Origin: Actinomycetes bacterium
GTDB lineage: Bacteria > Actinomycetota > Thermoleophilia > Solirubrobacterales > Solirubrobacteraceae
Length of the DNA stretch: 64,000 nucleotides
NCBI GenBank assembly: GCA_021792455.1
Contig: JAJYUP010000004.1
Span: forward strand, 1 to 64,000
Direction: 5' to 3'
The position numbers and the translations under genes are program-made. A model generated the notes under the pieces. That model saw nothing but the letters and a program-made list of their open reading frames with translations. It searched no databases and was not told where the DNA came from. Below, one piece after another: positions 35,987-47,737 of the stretch; position 1 is the first letter of the stretch; each line of letters begins with the position of its first letter.

Positions 35987-38437
35987 ATGACAGATGCAGC
36001 ACGTCAGTCCAGGCAGGAGCCTCACAACGACGAGAGCCCATCGGAGAGCCGATCCAGCGCCCTCTCCCCTCGCCGGAGCTCCCCCCAGGGGCCCGCCCCC
36101 CAGGGGCACTCGCCTCAGGGGCACTCGCCTCAGGGGCACTCGCCTCAGGGGCACTCTCCCCGAGGGGACTCCCCTGGAGGGGCCGCTCTTCGTGATGCGC
36201 AAAGCCGTGTGAGCACCGACTCGATCGTCAGTCCGAGCGGCGAAGAGTTCGAGATCCTCGGCAGGGCGGGTCCCGTCGAGCGCCAGAGTGCGCCTGCGAT
36301 CGCTGCGGAGGCGCGTGAGGAGCTTCTCGTCATCAAGGACGGCGAGGTGTTCCTCTGTGCCAGGCCCGACGGAGACATCGCACCTGCGAGAGCTTCTGGC
36401 GAGGGTCTCTATGCCTACGACACCCGCCACCTGTCTGAGCTGCGCTTTGAAGTCGGCGGCTCACACCCTGTCGTGCTGTCCTCCGCAGCCGTCGAGGACC
36501 ACGCCGTCGTCGACGCGACGAACGCCACCCTCCGCCAGGGCCCACGGCTTCTGCTCCCGCAGCAGTCGCTGAGCATCAGCCGCGATCTCATGGTCTCATC
36601 GGGCAGGCTGTACTTCGCCGCGGCGGTGCGCAGCTTCCTGGCGCAGCCGCTCACCGTCTCGCTCTCCATCTCGCTCGCCGCGGACTTCGCCGACATCTTC
36701 GAGGTCCGAGGTGGGCCGCGCCGCGCCTCGCGAGGGCAGACACTTGCGCCGAAGCGCACGGACAAGGGACTCGTGCTCGCCTACATAGGCGAGGATCGCG
36801 TCTTCAGAGCGAGCATCGTGGAGTTCGACCAGCAACCCCAGCAGCTCGAGATCGTCGCGGACAGAGCACTCCTCAGCTGGGAGGTGAACTTGGATCGCGA
36901 GCGCCAGGGGATGCTCGCGATCACCGTCGAGCCGTCCGTCGGAGGCCAGCGGCGCAGACGCAGGCGAGCGCAGCGAGCCAGAGCAGAGCTTCAGCGATCG
37001 ACGACGCAGTGGATTGCAGAATGCACAGCGATAGAAAGCGACAACCGACTGTTCGGCAGGCTGCTCAGCACATCCATCACAGACCTGAGGGCGCTCATCG
37101 TGCCCGCGGCCGGCGGGCACATCGTCTCCGCCGGCATCCCCTGGTATGTCGCGCCGTTCGGGCGCGACGCGCTCATCACCTCGATCGAGTCGCTTCTGCT
37201 TGGCCCTCGCCTGCTGCGCGACGCGCTCACCGTGCTTGCACGCCTGCAGGCGAGCTTCGACGACCCGTGGCGAGACGCGGAGCCGGGCAAGATCATGCAT
37301 GAGCTGCGCGTCGGCGAGCTCGCAGGCGCAGGGATCGTCCCGCACACCCCCTATTACGGCACCGTCGATGCAACGCCCCTGTTCCTCATCGCCGCCGCCG
37401 AGTACTGGGCGTGGACAGGCGACCTCGAGACGCTGCGTGGACTGCGCCCATCCCTCGAAGCTGCGCTGCGCTGGATCGACGAGTTCGGCGACATCGATCG
37501 CGACGGATTCGTCGAGTACTCCTGTCGCTCGCCTGGGGGACTTCAGAACCAGGGCTGGAAGGACTCGGAGACGGCGATCGTCGATGCCGACGGCCGGCTC
37601 GCCGAGGGTCCGATTGCGCTTGTCGAGGTGCAGGGCTACGTGTTCGCCGCAAAGCAGAAGATCGCAGCCGTCTTCCGCGCGCTTGGGGAGGCGGAGACCG
37701 CCGAGCGCCTGCGTCGAGAGGCACAGGAGCTCGCTGCGCGCTTCGAAGAGGCCTTCTGGGACCCCCAGGAGGGCACCTATGCGCTCGCGCTCGACGGCGC
37801 CAAGCGTCAAGTTCGCAGCGTCACCTCCAACCCGGGTCACTGCCTCTACTGCGGCATCGTGCAGCCGAGGCGCGCAGCCGCGGTCGCTCAACGCCTCATG
37901 GCCGACGACATGTTCAGCGGCTGGGGCGTGAGGACGCTCTCCCGGTCGAATCCTGCATACAACCCGATGAGCTACCACAACGGCTCCGTCTGGCCACACG
38001 ACAACGCGCTCATCGCCGCAGGGCTCAAGCGCTACGGCCACGACGATGCAGCGCGTCGAGTCGCAGACGCCCTGTTCGATGTGGCGGTCGGCTCACGTGA
38101 TTTCCGCCTGCCGGAGCTCTACTGCGGATTCGACCGCTCTCAGCGTCCCGCGCTCGTCTCCTACCCTGTCGCGTGCATCCCTCAGGCCTGGGCGTCCGCG
38201 GCGCCCCTGCTCATCTTGCAGACGATGCTCGGCATCGGCGCGGATGCCGCCTCTGAGTCGCTCACGATCACGAGGCCAGAGCTTCCTCAGTGGCTCAGCC
38301 AGGTGCGCCTCACGAACCTGAAGGTTGGGCAGGCGAGCGTAACGCTCGACTTCCAGCGCGTCGCCTCCACGACGAGCTTCGCACTGCTCGAGCAGAGCGG
38401 CGGCAGTCTCAGCGTCACGATGGCGGCGGGACGATGA
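35987..38437 (+). CDS. Glycogen debranching/amylo-alpha-1,6-glucosidase-like enzyme
   Basis: YAYDTRHLSELRFEVGG; WYVAPFGRDALITSIESLLL; EPGKIMHELRVGELA; TPYYGTVDATPLFLIAAAEYWAWTGD; WGVRTLSRSNPAYNPMSYHNGSVWPHDNALIAAGLKRYG. Confidence 0.88.
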   Translation: MTDAARQSRQEPHNDESPSESRSSALSPRRSSPQGPAPQGHSPQGHSPQGHSPQGHSPRGDSPGGAALRDAQSRVSTDSIVSPSGEEFEILGRAGPVERQSAPAIAAEAREELLVIKDGEVFLCARPDGDIAPARASGEGLYAYDTRHLSELRFEVGGSHPVVLSSAAVEDHAVVDATNATLRQGPRLLLPQQSLSISRDLMVSSGRLYFAAAVRSFLAQPLTVSLSISLAADFADIFEVRGGPRRASRGQTLAPKRTDKGLVLAYIGEDRVFRASIVEFDQQPQQLEIVADRALLSWEVNLDRERQGMLAITVEPSVGGQRRRRRRAQRARAELQRSTTQWIAECTAIESDNRLFGRLLSTSITDLRALIVPAAGGHIVSAGIPWYVAPFGRDALITSIESLLLGPRLLRDALTVLARLQASFDDPWRDAEPGKIMHELRVGELAGAGIVPHTPYYGTVDATPLFLIAAAEYWAWTGDLETLRGLRPSLEAALRWIDEFGDIDRDGFVEYSCRSPGGLQNQGWKDSETAIVDADGRLAEGPIALVEVQGYVFAAKQKIAAVFRALGEAETAERLRREAQELAARFEEAFWDPQEGTYALALDGAKRQVRSVTSNPGHCLYCGIVQPRRAAAVAQRLMADDMFSGWGVRTLSRSNPAYNPMSYHNGSVWPHDNALIAAGLKRYGHDDAARRVADALFDVAVGSRDFRLPELYCGFDRSQRPALVSYPVACIPQAWASAAPLLILQTMLGIGADAASESLTITRPELPQWLSQVRLTNLKVGQASVTLDFQRVASTTSFALLEQSGGSLSVTMAAGR
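36086..36160. repeat. 15-bp tandem repeat (PQGHS-coding), about 5 copies
   Basis: CAGGGGCACTCGCCT at 36101, 36116, 36131, degenerate at 36086 and 36146. Confidence 0.92.
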
Positions 38438-38464
38438 GCGGGTCGCGCGGCGGCCCCGCCGCCG

Positions 38465-39646
38465 TCACGCCGGGACTATGAGCGGGGCGCGCACCGCCCT
38501 GCGGTAGACAGCCTCGTATCCGTCGGCGACCACGCTCAGGTCGTACCGTTCTGCGACGCTCTGCCGACACCGTCCTGGGTCTATCTCGTCGAGCTTCTCC
38601 ACAGCGGCCGCCATCTGCCCCTCATCTTCCACGTGATAGCCGTTCACGCCGTCGAGGACGATCTCAGAGACGGCTCCTTCGGGAAAGGCCAGGACAGGCG
38701 TGCCACATGCCAGCGCCTCGACGACGACCATGCCGAACGGCTCAGGCCAACGGATCGGCATCAGAAACGCCTCAGCGTTCGCGAACAGCTGCCTGCGCTG
38801 CTCTCCGCCGACCTCGCCGACATATGTCACCGCGGCCCCATCGACGTGCGGCGCGACTCGCTCCTCGAAGTACCGCTCCTGACCGCTCTGCACTGGACCG
38901 GCAAGGATCAGCCGGCGCTTTGCGAGCTTCGCGACGGCGATCGCCCTGTCCGCCCCCTTCACTGGATCCATCCTGCCCATCCACAGCAGATAGTCCATCT
39001 TGCTCCTGCGGTGCGGCCACTCTGCAACCACGACGGGGTTTGGAACAACCGCCGCCACCTCGACCGGCACCGGCGCCTGCACGCTCTGTGAGCGGCTGAT
39101 CGCCACGAGCATCGCGTTCTGTCCGTGCTCGGCGTAGAACTGGGAGGTCTCGTCGGTGAAGGGGCCATGAATCGTGTGCACCACCGGAGCGTTGACTCTG
39201 TCGGCCATCGCAAGCGCGGTGAACCCCGAATGGTCGTGGACGACGTCGAAGGGACGACCCTCCTCCGCCGCCGCCTCGATGGCACGAAACGCCCTCGCGA
39301 CGTGGTCGCTCTCGTGCAGAGCAGAGCCGATCGTATCTGGATGGGCCGCGTCGAGCGGGCTGCACACGCGCGCCAGGGAGCGTGAGCCGGGCGCCGCGAA
39401 CAGCACGACGTCGTGCCCTCTGCGAACGAGCTCGTCCGTCAGCAGCGAGACGACCGCCTCGATCCCGCCGTAGCCGTTCGGCGGCACGGGGATCCATGGT
39501 GGCGCGAGCATCGCGATCCGCAGAGGCCTCTCGCCCCGCAGGGGTCGGCTGCCGCCCGTCAGCGTCAACCCGCCTCTCTGCAGCGCTCGCCGCTCGCGCC
39601 GCAGCCTCGCGGGCGGCGGGGCCTGAAGCGCCATCGGCGCTCTCAT
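38465..39646 (-). CDS. GT4-family glycosyltransferase (paralog of 19857-21101)
   Basis: LRIAMLAPPWIPVPPNGYGGIEAVVSLLTDELVRRGHDVVLFAAPGS...EPFGMVVVEALACGTPVLAFPEGAVSEIVLDG. Confidence 0.9.
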   Translation of the reverse strand: MRAPMALQAPPPARLRRERRALQRGGLTLTGGSRPLRGERPLRIAMLAPPWIPVPPNGYGGIEAVVSLLTDELVRRGHDVVLFAAPGSRSLARVCSPLDAAHPDTIGSALHESDHVARAFRAIEAAAEEGRPFDVVHDHSGFTALAMADRVNAPVVHTIHGPFTDETSQFYAEHGQNAMLVAISRSQSVQAPVPVEVAAVVPNPVVVAEWPHRRSKMDYLLWMGRMDPVKGADRAIAVAKLAKRRLILAGPVQSGQERYFEERVAPHVDGAAVTYVGEVGGEQRRQLFANAEAFLMPIRWPEPFGMVVVEALACGTPVLAFPEGAVSEIVLDGVNGYHVEDEGQMAAAVEKLDEIDPGRCRQSVAERYDLSVVADGYEAVYRRAVRAPLIVPA

Positions 39647-39830
39647 TGCGGGACCTCGACGAGATCTCCTCTCACGGCGCTCAAGGTATGCTCTCGCAGG
39701 CTTTCTGCCATCGGGATTCCGCCCTGAGCGCCCCGCACCTATCTACTTAGCGCGATCGGGTGATGCCCGGTTGCTGCACTCTCGCCCGTCGTGCAGACTT
39801 CTCGCTGTGGCGAGGGACCCCGACGTGTCG

Positions 39831-41306
39831 ATGAACAGCTTCGACGTGCAGGGCACCGTCGAGAGCCGCACGTTCGAGGAGATCGCGATCGGTGAGACGG
39901 CGAGCATCACGCGGACCTTCACAGCCGCTGACGGCGACCTGCTCGCGCTGCTCACCGGCGAGCCGAACATCGAACTTCTCGCGCCAGATGCGGGGCGCGA
40001 GGATGCGGCGAGCAGCGAGCTCGAGCCTCGTCGGGGCGCGAGCCTGCAGCTTGCAGACGCTTCCTGGTGCACCTCGCTCATAGATGCGATTCTCCATCAC
40101 AGGCTGCCGGGCGCCGGAGCCCGGCCAGTCCAGCAGAGCTTCAGCTTCCTTCGCCCTCTTTCACTCGGAGAGTCGATCACCGCGTCGGTCACGGTCACGG
40201 GAAAGGATCCCGACGAGCGGCGTGTCTCGCTCGCCTGTCTCTGCAGGAGCGACCGCGGCGATACGGTGCTCCAGGGCACAGCCGAGGTGCTTGCTCGATC
40301 AGCAGCGGTGAGAGGCAGGGCGGTTCGGCTTCCAGAGGTGCACCTGCAGCGCCCTCACATGCTGTTCGACGCGCTCATCGAGAGGGCGCGGCCGCTTGGG
40401 CCGGTCAGAACGGCGATCGTGCACCCAGTCAACAGCGAGTCGCTGCTCGGAGCGTTTCAGGCGGCCGAGGAGGGGCTGATCATGCCCGTGCTCGTCGGGC
40501 CAGCCGACCGGATTCGGGCCCGCGCGGCGGCTGACGAGACAGACATCAGCCGCTTCGAGCTGCTCGGCACCGCGCACAGCCACGATTCCGCGGCAAGCGC
40601 TGTGCGCCTCGCCCGAAACGGCGACGTCGAGGCGCTGCTCAAGGGCGACATCCACACCGACGAGCTGATGGCCGCGGCCGTCTCGCGTGAGCGCGGGCTC
40701 ACGACGGACAGGCGCATGAGTCACGTGTTCGTCGTCGACGTGCCCGCCTATCCGCGCCCGCTGCTCATCACCGACGCCGCCATCAACGTCGAGCCTGACC
40801 TCACCGCGAAGCGCGACATCGTCCAGAATGCGATCGACCTCGCCCATGCTCTTGGCCTGCGCCGGCCAAAGATCGCGGTGCTCTCCTCAGTCGAGACGGT
40901 GAGCGAAGCGATAGCCTCCTCCCTCGATGCAGCCGCGCTCGCGAAGATGGCCGAGCGTGGGCAGATCCTCGGCGGCATCGTCGATGGGCCGCTCGCCTTC
41001 GACAACGCGATATCAGCCGCTGCGGCAGAACGAAAGGGCATCCGATCCCCTGTCGCGGGGAGGGCAGACGTGATCGTCGTGCCGCATCTCGACACGGGGA
41101 ACATGCTCGTCAAGCAGCTCGACTATCTCGCAGGCTCCCAGGCCGCTGGCATAGTCCTGGGCGGCCGCGTCCCAATCGCGCTCACGAGCCGCGCCGATGG
41201 CATCGCAGAGCGGGTCGCATCCTGCGCGCTCGCGGTGCTGCTCGCCCATCGTACGCGGCGCCCGCGCAGGCGCGGCCGCGACGCGGAGCCCTCGACGACG
41301 AGCTGA
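39831..41306 (+). CDS. Bifunctional MaoC-like hydratase / phosphate acetyl(butyryl)transferase
   Basis: N-terminal FEEIAIGETASITRTFTAADGDLLALLTGE (MaoC hot-dog); C-terminal AAEEGLIMPVLVGPADRIRA...LLKGDIHTDELM...RMSHVFVVDVPAYPRPLLITDAAINVEPDLTAKRDIVQNAIDLA (PTA/PTB). Confidence 0.88.
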   Translation: MNSFDVQGTVESRTFEEIAIGETASITRTFTAADGDLLALLTGEPNIELLAPDAGREDAASSELEPRRGASLQLADASWCTSLIDAILHHRLPGAGARPVQQSFSFLRPLSLGESITASVTVTGKDPDERRVSLACLCRSDRGDTVLQGTAEVLARSAAVRGRAVRLPEVHLQRPHMLFDALIERARPLGPVRTAIVHPVNSESLLGAFQAAEEGLIMPVLVGPADRIRARAAADETDISRFELLGTAHSHDSAASAVRLARNGDVEALLKGDIHTDELMAAAVSRERGLTTDRRMSHVFVVDVPAYPRPLLITDAAINVEPDLTAKRDIVQNAIDLAHALGLRRPKIAVLSSVETVSEAIASSLDAAALAKMAERGQILGGIVDGPLAFDNAISAAAAERKGIRSPVAGRADVIVVPHLDTGNMLVKQLDYLAGSQAAGIVLGGRVPIALTSRADGIAERVASCALAVLLAHRTRRPRRRGRDAEPSTTS

Positions 41307-41455
41307 GAGCTTCACGCACCCATCGGCTTCGCGCTGGCGATCGCGGCCGCGAGCGCGCCAGCTTCGGCATGCGCAGGCTTCGTCCGTAGTTTCTACGGCC
41401 GGGCCGTGGTGCAGCCTCGATGTGCGACGCGGACTCCTGACGTATGCTGGCGAGG

Positions 41456-43501
<2,046 letters not shown>

Positions 43502-43616
43502 GCTGAGCTCTCCCCGCTGCCGCGCTGCTGAGGTGCCTCAGGTGCGTAGTAATCCGCTGACGGACGCGCGGCGTGCGCGGATGCACCTCGAGTCTCTGTG
43601 GTGCAAAATCCGCTTC

Positions 43617-43955
43617 ATGGCACTCTCACCACAGCCACTCGCCTCCGGTGCGCACGGGCGGGAGCTGGCGATCGACACCTACCTCACCGACGGAAAGCGG
43701 CTGCTGCGGGTCGTCTCCGACTTTGCGCCAGACAGAGACAGCTTCGCCTGGCTCGAGGACTGCCGGACGCTCGAGGTCCAAGCGTATGGGGAGAGCGAGC
43801 TTGCAAGCGTCGATCTCCGCGTCGTGCGCAGCTCGCCGCCCGCCGATGCGCTTCAGCGCCCCCGCCGCAGAACCTGCGCCGATGCAGCACGACCGCGAAC
43901 GCATGCACCGCGGGGGCGAGGCAGCACTCTCAGCGCCGAGCGCGGAGACCACTGA
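43617..43955 (+). CDS. Small hypothetical protein
   Basis: ORF MALSPQPLASGAHGRELAIDTYLTDGKRLLRVVSDFAPDRDSFAWLEDCRTLEVQAYGESELASVDLRVVR. Confidence 0.5.
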   Translation: MALSPQPLASGAHGRELAIDTYLTDGKRLLRVVSDFAPDRDSFAWLEDCRTLEVQAYGESELASVDLRVVRSSPPADALQRPRRRTCADAARPRTHAPRGRGSTLSAERGDH

Positions 43956-44028
43956 GCACCAAGCATCCTGCGTCGCTCGGCGGCCGCCGCTGAGCTCGCC
44001 CAGCCGCAGCGCACAGCGGGGTCGGACC

Positions 44029-44862
44029 TCATCGCCGCGGACGCAGCGGCTCCGCCGGCTCGACTCGCCCGCCCACCGTGGCAGCGCTTTCACGCAGCGC
44101 CCCAAGATGCCTCTCCAGATAGGCTCTGCCCACCTCCGGCATACAGCCAACCAGCCCAAGAGCCCCGACTGGGCCGCCTGGAAGGTCGCGAACTGGCACC
44201 GCGATCGCGACGACGCCCGTCTCATGCTCCTCGTTCTCGACGGCGAAGCCCAGCTCGCCGACGGAGACGATCTCGCTCAGCATCCTCCTCTTCGAAGTGA
44301 TCGTGTGCGTCGTGTATCTCGTGAGACTCTGCTCTGAGAGCACCTTCTTCAGCTCACCGCGGTCGAGCCCGCTCAGCAGCGCCTTGCCCAGAGCCGTCGC
44401 GTGAGCCGGCAGGGCGGCTCCCCGCCGGAGGCTCACCCCGAGCAGCCCCTGCCCCTTTGCAGCACTTCTCTCCTGGGCGGCGATGATCGCATCGCGCCCG
44501 ACCAGAAGCGCGAGGCAGGCGGTGCAGCCAGTCCGCCTGCGCAGCAGCGTCAGCTCACCGTCCAGAGCGCGCACCGCCCGCTGGGAGGCGAGCGCAGCGG
44601 CCCCGAGGTCGTTCGGGAGGCTGCCGAGTCGGTAACGCCTCGAGATGTGGTCCTGCTCGAGCATCCCAAGCCCGACGAGCGTCGTCATGTAGCGATGGAT
44701 CGTGCTGCGGCTCGCACGCATCCGGCTCGCGACCTCCGCGATCCCCTGCACAGGATGCTCAGGGGTGAACGCCTTCATGACCAGAAGGCCCGTCTCGAGC
44801 GACTGGGAGAACCTCGGTCCAGTCAGCTGCGCCCCGCTGCGCGATCCCATCCGCGGACTCAT
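44029..44862 (-). CDS. IclR-family transcriptional regulator
   Basis: SLETGLLVMKAFTPEHPVQGIAEVASRMRASRSTIHRYMTTLVGLGMLEQD...LPAHATALGKALLSGLDRGELKKVL...GFAVENEEHETGVVAIAVPV. Confidence 0.92.
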   Translation of the reverse strand: MSPRMGSRSGAQLTGPRFSQSLETGLLVMKAFTPEHPVQGIAEVASRMRASRSTIHRYMTTLVGLGMLEQDHISRRYRLGSLPNDLGAAALASQRAVRALDGELTLLRRRTGCTACLALLVGRDAIIAAQERSAAKGQGLLGVSLRRGAALPAHATALGKALLSGLDRGELKKVLSEQSLTRYTTHTITSKRRMLSEIVSVGELGFAVENEEHETGVVAIAVPVRDLPGGPVGALGLVGCMPEVGRAYLERHLGALRESAATVGGRVEPAEPLRPRR

Positions 44863-44908
44863 CGAAGCTCGCTCACGCCCCCGACGACGCCCTCGAAGCC
44901 CCAGGTGC

Positions 44909-44998
44909 GCGCCCCGCCCACTCAGCGCGCCCCGCCCACTCAGCGCCCCCCACCCACTGAGCGCCCCCCGCCCACTCAGCGCGCCCCGCCCACTCAGC
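44909..44998. repeat. 18-bp tandem repeat, 5 copies, upstream of the iclR-like gene
   Basis: GCGCCCCGCCCACTCAGC at 44909, 44927, 44945, 44963, 44981 with minor variation. Confidence 0.95.
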
Positions 44999-45375
44999 GC
45001 GCCCCTCGACGCTCTCGCGGCAGTCGACATGCAGGGCCCGCTGAGCACGCCGGCCCCACGCGACTCGCGCTGTCCACGGGACTCTGCCGATCGAGCGCAA
45101 GCCCGCTTCCCGGACCGCACATCCCCGCAGGAGAGCGGAGCGGTTGACAGCTGCCGCTGACTCGTCTGCACCAACCGGTAGGTAGGGTTCCGCGGCCATC
45201 AGTTGACCTGCGAGATCATCACACAATGCACCCATCAGTGCAGCATCGTCGTTGATTGCCGTCGTGCAGGTGGTCAGGGGCGGCGTCGAGCGCCCGCAGC
45301 GGGAGGCATCGAAGCTGAGCAGCCGGCGCTGCTCCTCGCATCGAGCTGTCCGCCCCTCGCTCGGCGTATGCTCTC

Positions 45376-46020
45376 ATGACGGCACCCAACCAGCGAGTGG
45401 ACCAGATGTCAAGAGCGGATGAGGTTGCGGTCGCGGGCGGCAGCGGCGAGGCGGATGTGGGAGCGGCAGCGGCGCGGACCGATCCGGCCCCGGCCGAGGT
45501 GAAGCGAGTCGCGCGCTCGCTTCAGCGGATCCGCGGCGCCGCGCTCGACGCGATCATCGCCGCGCTGCGCGAAGCCTTCGCTGTGCAGCGCTGCACGCTG
45601 CGGCTCGACGACGAGGGCGAGCTGTTCCCGGTGCGTCACGAGAGCTCGATACCCCCCGCCTCATCGCTGATCGGAGACCGCAGCGTCGCCCTCAGAGGCC
45701 AGCCGGTGGCGGAGGCGCTGCTCGGCGGAGCGGCCCAGGTCATCCAGCCGGACACCAGGGCAGCCTCCGAGGACCCCGCGTTCCTGCGCATGCTCGAGCT
45801 CTATGGCGGCCTCGGCGCGCAGATCGTCACCGCGGTGCGCTGCGAGGGCCGGCTGGTCGGGATCATCTCCCTGCACCAGCTCGGGGGCCCACGGGCCTGG
45901 AGCACAGAGGAGGCAGAGCTCGCCCAGGCGGCCGCTGACCTCGTCGCCCGGATCCTCGATGTGGGGCCGCCCGCCGGCTCGAGGCGCCCAGCTCCCGCGC
46001 GCCCAGGGCCCGCGAGATGA
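45376..46020 (+). CDS. GAF-domain protein
   Basis: FAVQRCTLRLDDEGELFPVRHESS...ITAVRCEGRLVGIISLHQLGGPRAWSTEEAELAQAAADLVARIL-type GAF pattern. Confidence 0.8.
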   Translation: MTAPNQRVDQMSRADEVAVAGGSGEADVGAAAARTDPAPAEVKRVARSLQRIRGAALDAIIAALREAFAVQRCTLRLDDEGELFPVRHESSIPPASSLIGDRSVALRGQPVAEALLGGAAQVIQPDTRAASEDPAFLRMLELYGGLGAQIVTAVRCEGRLVGIISLHQLGGPRAWSTEEAELAQAAADLVARILDVGPPAGSRRPAPARPGPAR

Positions 46021-47126
46021 CGCAGCGGCTGCATCTGGAGTGGAGCCGCTCGATCCTCGAAGACGCGGCGAGCAGCCACAACCGCCTTTGGCCTGACCTC
46101 CAGCCTGCCGCGACGGCGGAGGCTGGCGAGGAGCTCATCCTCGACGTGCGCGACGGGATGGACGGCCAGCTGAGCGCAGCGAGCAGCTCGGAGGCGCTGC
46201 TCGCAGTCGACCTCCAGACCAACCACCCGCTCACCGGGCCAGTGGAGATCCGCGGTGCCCAGCCCGGGGACATTGCGGTGATCGAGATCCTCGCAATAGA
46301 GCCGCGCGGCATCGGCGCCACAGCAGTAATCCCCGGGTTCGGCCTGCTCGGCGATCTGTTCGAGCGGCCCTTCCTCGCTCACTGGGAGATCGCAGACGGG
46401 GTCGCAAGATCGGCACAGCTGCCCGGGGTGGCCATCCCGGCCCAGCCGTTCCTCGGCTGCGTCGTGGTCGCACCCTCCGCCGAGCTGGTGCAGCGCGCCA
46501 CCTCGCGCGAGGCGGCGCTCGCCGCACGCGGCGGCTTTGCCCTTGCCCCGAGCAGCGCCGGTGCTGTGCCCGCCATCGAGCCCTACGCCTCGCATGGCCT
46601 GCGCACGATCCCGCCCCGCGAGAATGGCGGCAACCTGGACGTGCCGCAGCTGGGGGTGGGGAGCAGGCTCCTGCTGCCGGTGCACGTTCCTGGGGCGATG
46701 GTCTCGATCGGCGACCCGCACTTCGCCCAGGGCGAGGGCGAGTGCTGCGGCACCGCGATCGAGGTCGCCGCCCGTGTGAGGGTGCGCGTCGCTCTGAGAG
46801 CGCCCCGCGCGGACAGCTGGATGCCTCGATTCCCCGCGCTCGAGTTCTCAGAGCAGCGCTCGCCCGTCATCGCAAGGCCCCACTTCATGACGACGGGCAT
46901 CCCCGTCGGCGAGGACGGGCAGAACGCGGACCTCGATCTGACGCTCGCCGCGCGCCAGGCGCTGCTCGAGATGCTCAGGTGGCTGGAGCACGAGCGCGGC
47001 CTGAGCCGGGAGCAGGCCTACGTGCTCTCGAGCGCAGCTGCGGACCTGCGCATCGCCGAGGCGGTCAATCGTCCCAACGGGCTCGTCGTCTGCCGCCTGC
47101 CGCTCGACATCTTCGAGGAGCTCTGA
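46017..47126 (+). CDS. Acetamidase/formamidase family protein
   Basis: NHPLTGPVEIRGAQPGDIAVIEILAIEP...IPPRENGGNLDVPQLGVGSRLLLPVHVPGAMVSIGDPHFAQGEGECCGTAIE. Confidence 0.92.
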   Translation: MTQRLHLEWSRSILEDAASSHNRLWPDLQPAATAEAGEELILDVRDGMDGQLSAASSSEALLAVDLQTNHPLTGPVEIRGAQPGDIAVIEILAIEPRGIGATAVIPGFGLLGDLFERPFLAHWEIADGVARSAQLPGVAIPAQPFLGCVVVAPSAELVQRATSREAALAARGGFALAPSSAGAVPAIEPYASHGLRTIPPRENGGNLDVPQLGVGSRLLLPVHVPGAMVSIGDPHFAQGEGECCGTAIEVAARVRVRVALRAPRADSWMPRFPALEFSEQRSPVIARPHFMTTGIPVGEDGQNADLDLTLAARQALLEMLRWLEHERGLSREQAYVLSSAAADLRIAEAVNRPNGLVVCRLPLDIFEEL

Positions 47127-47225
47127 GCAGAATGGCGAGCGCCTCGGCAACTGCAAGCGGCCGCGGCGAGGGGACGCGGCGAGCAGCAGGGCATACATCT
47201 GACAACGACGCGGAGGAGAGCAGCA

Positions 47226-47717
47226 ATGCCACGCAACCCACTGCTGAACAAGACGACGGCGACGAGGGAGAACGCGCTCACAGAGCGGGAGCGAGACGAA
47301 TTTCTAGCGATCAAGCAGGACTGTCACTTCGCCTCCGACCGGGGTGATGGCTGGTGGCACCTGACGCCCCTCTGGTACGTGTGGGATGGCAGCCGGTTCT
47401 TCCACACGCTGGGTGCAAGCAGGCGTCACCTGAAGAACATGAGACGCAACCCGAACGTGACGATCTGCGTCGACGTCGACCCGCGCCTCACGGAGGGGCT
47501 CGCGGCGGGCACGAGGTCTGTCGTCTGCTTCGGAGTCGCGAAGCTCACCGAGCTCGAGGAGGACGAGGAGCTCGTCAGGCAGATCACCGACCGCGTGATG
47601 GAGCGCTACATCGGGCCGGACAGGGCCCTATACAGCGACGCAGTGTGGGCGGAGCCGCGGACGATCGCCACGGTCACGCCGCAGAGCTGGCTCACCTGGG
47701 ACCAGACGAAGGGCTGA
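47226..47717 (+). CDS. Pyridoxamine 5'-phosphate oxidase-like / F420-binding split-barrel protein
   Basis: HLTPLWYVWDGSRFFHTLGASRRHLKNMRRNPNVTICVDVDPR. Confidence 0.82.
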   Translation: MPRNPLLNKTTATRENALTERERDEFLAIKQDCHFASDRGDGWWHLTPLWYVWDGSRFFHTLGASRRHLKNMRRNPNVTICVDVDPRLTEGLAAGTRSVVCFGVAKLTELEEDEELVRQITDRVMERYIGPDRALYSDAVWAEPRTIATVTPQSWLTWDQTKG

Positions 47718-47737
47718 CGAAGCCGGGGCGGCCGCTC

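Noticed and set aside
34928-36430. 500-aa extension of the PiT ORF over the debranching gene
   Set aside because: True PiT start is at 35932; the rest is antisense to 35987-38437 and includes its repeats.
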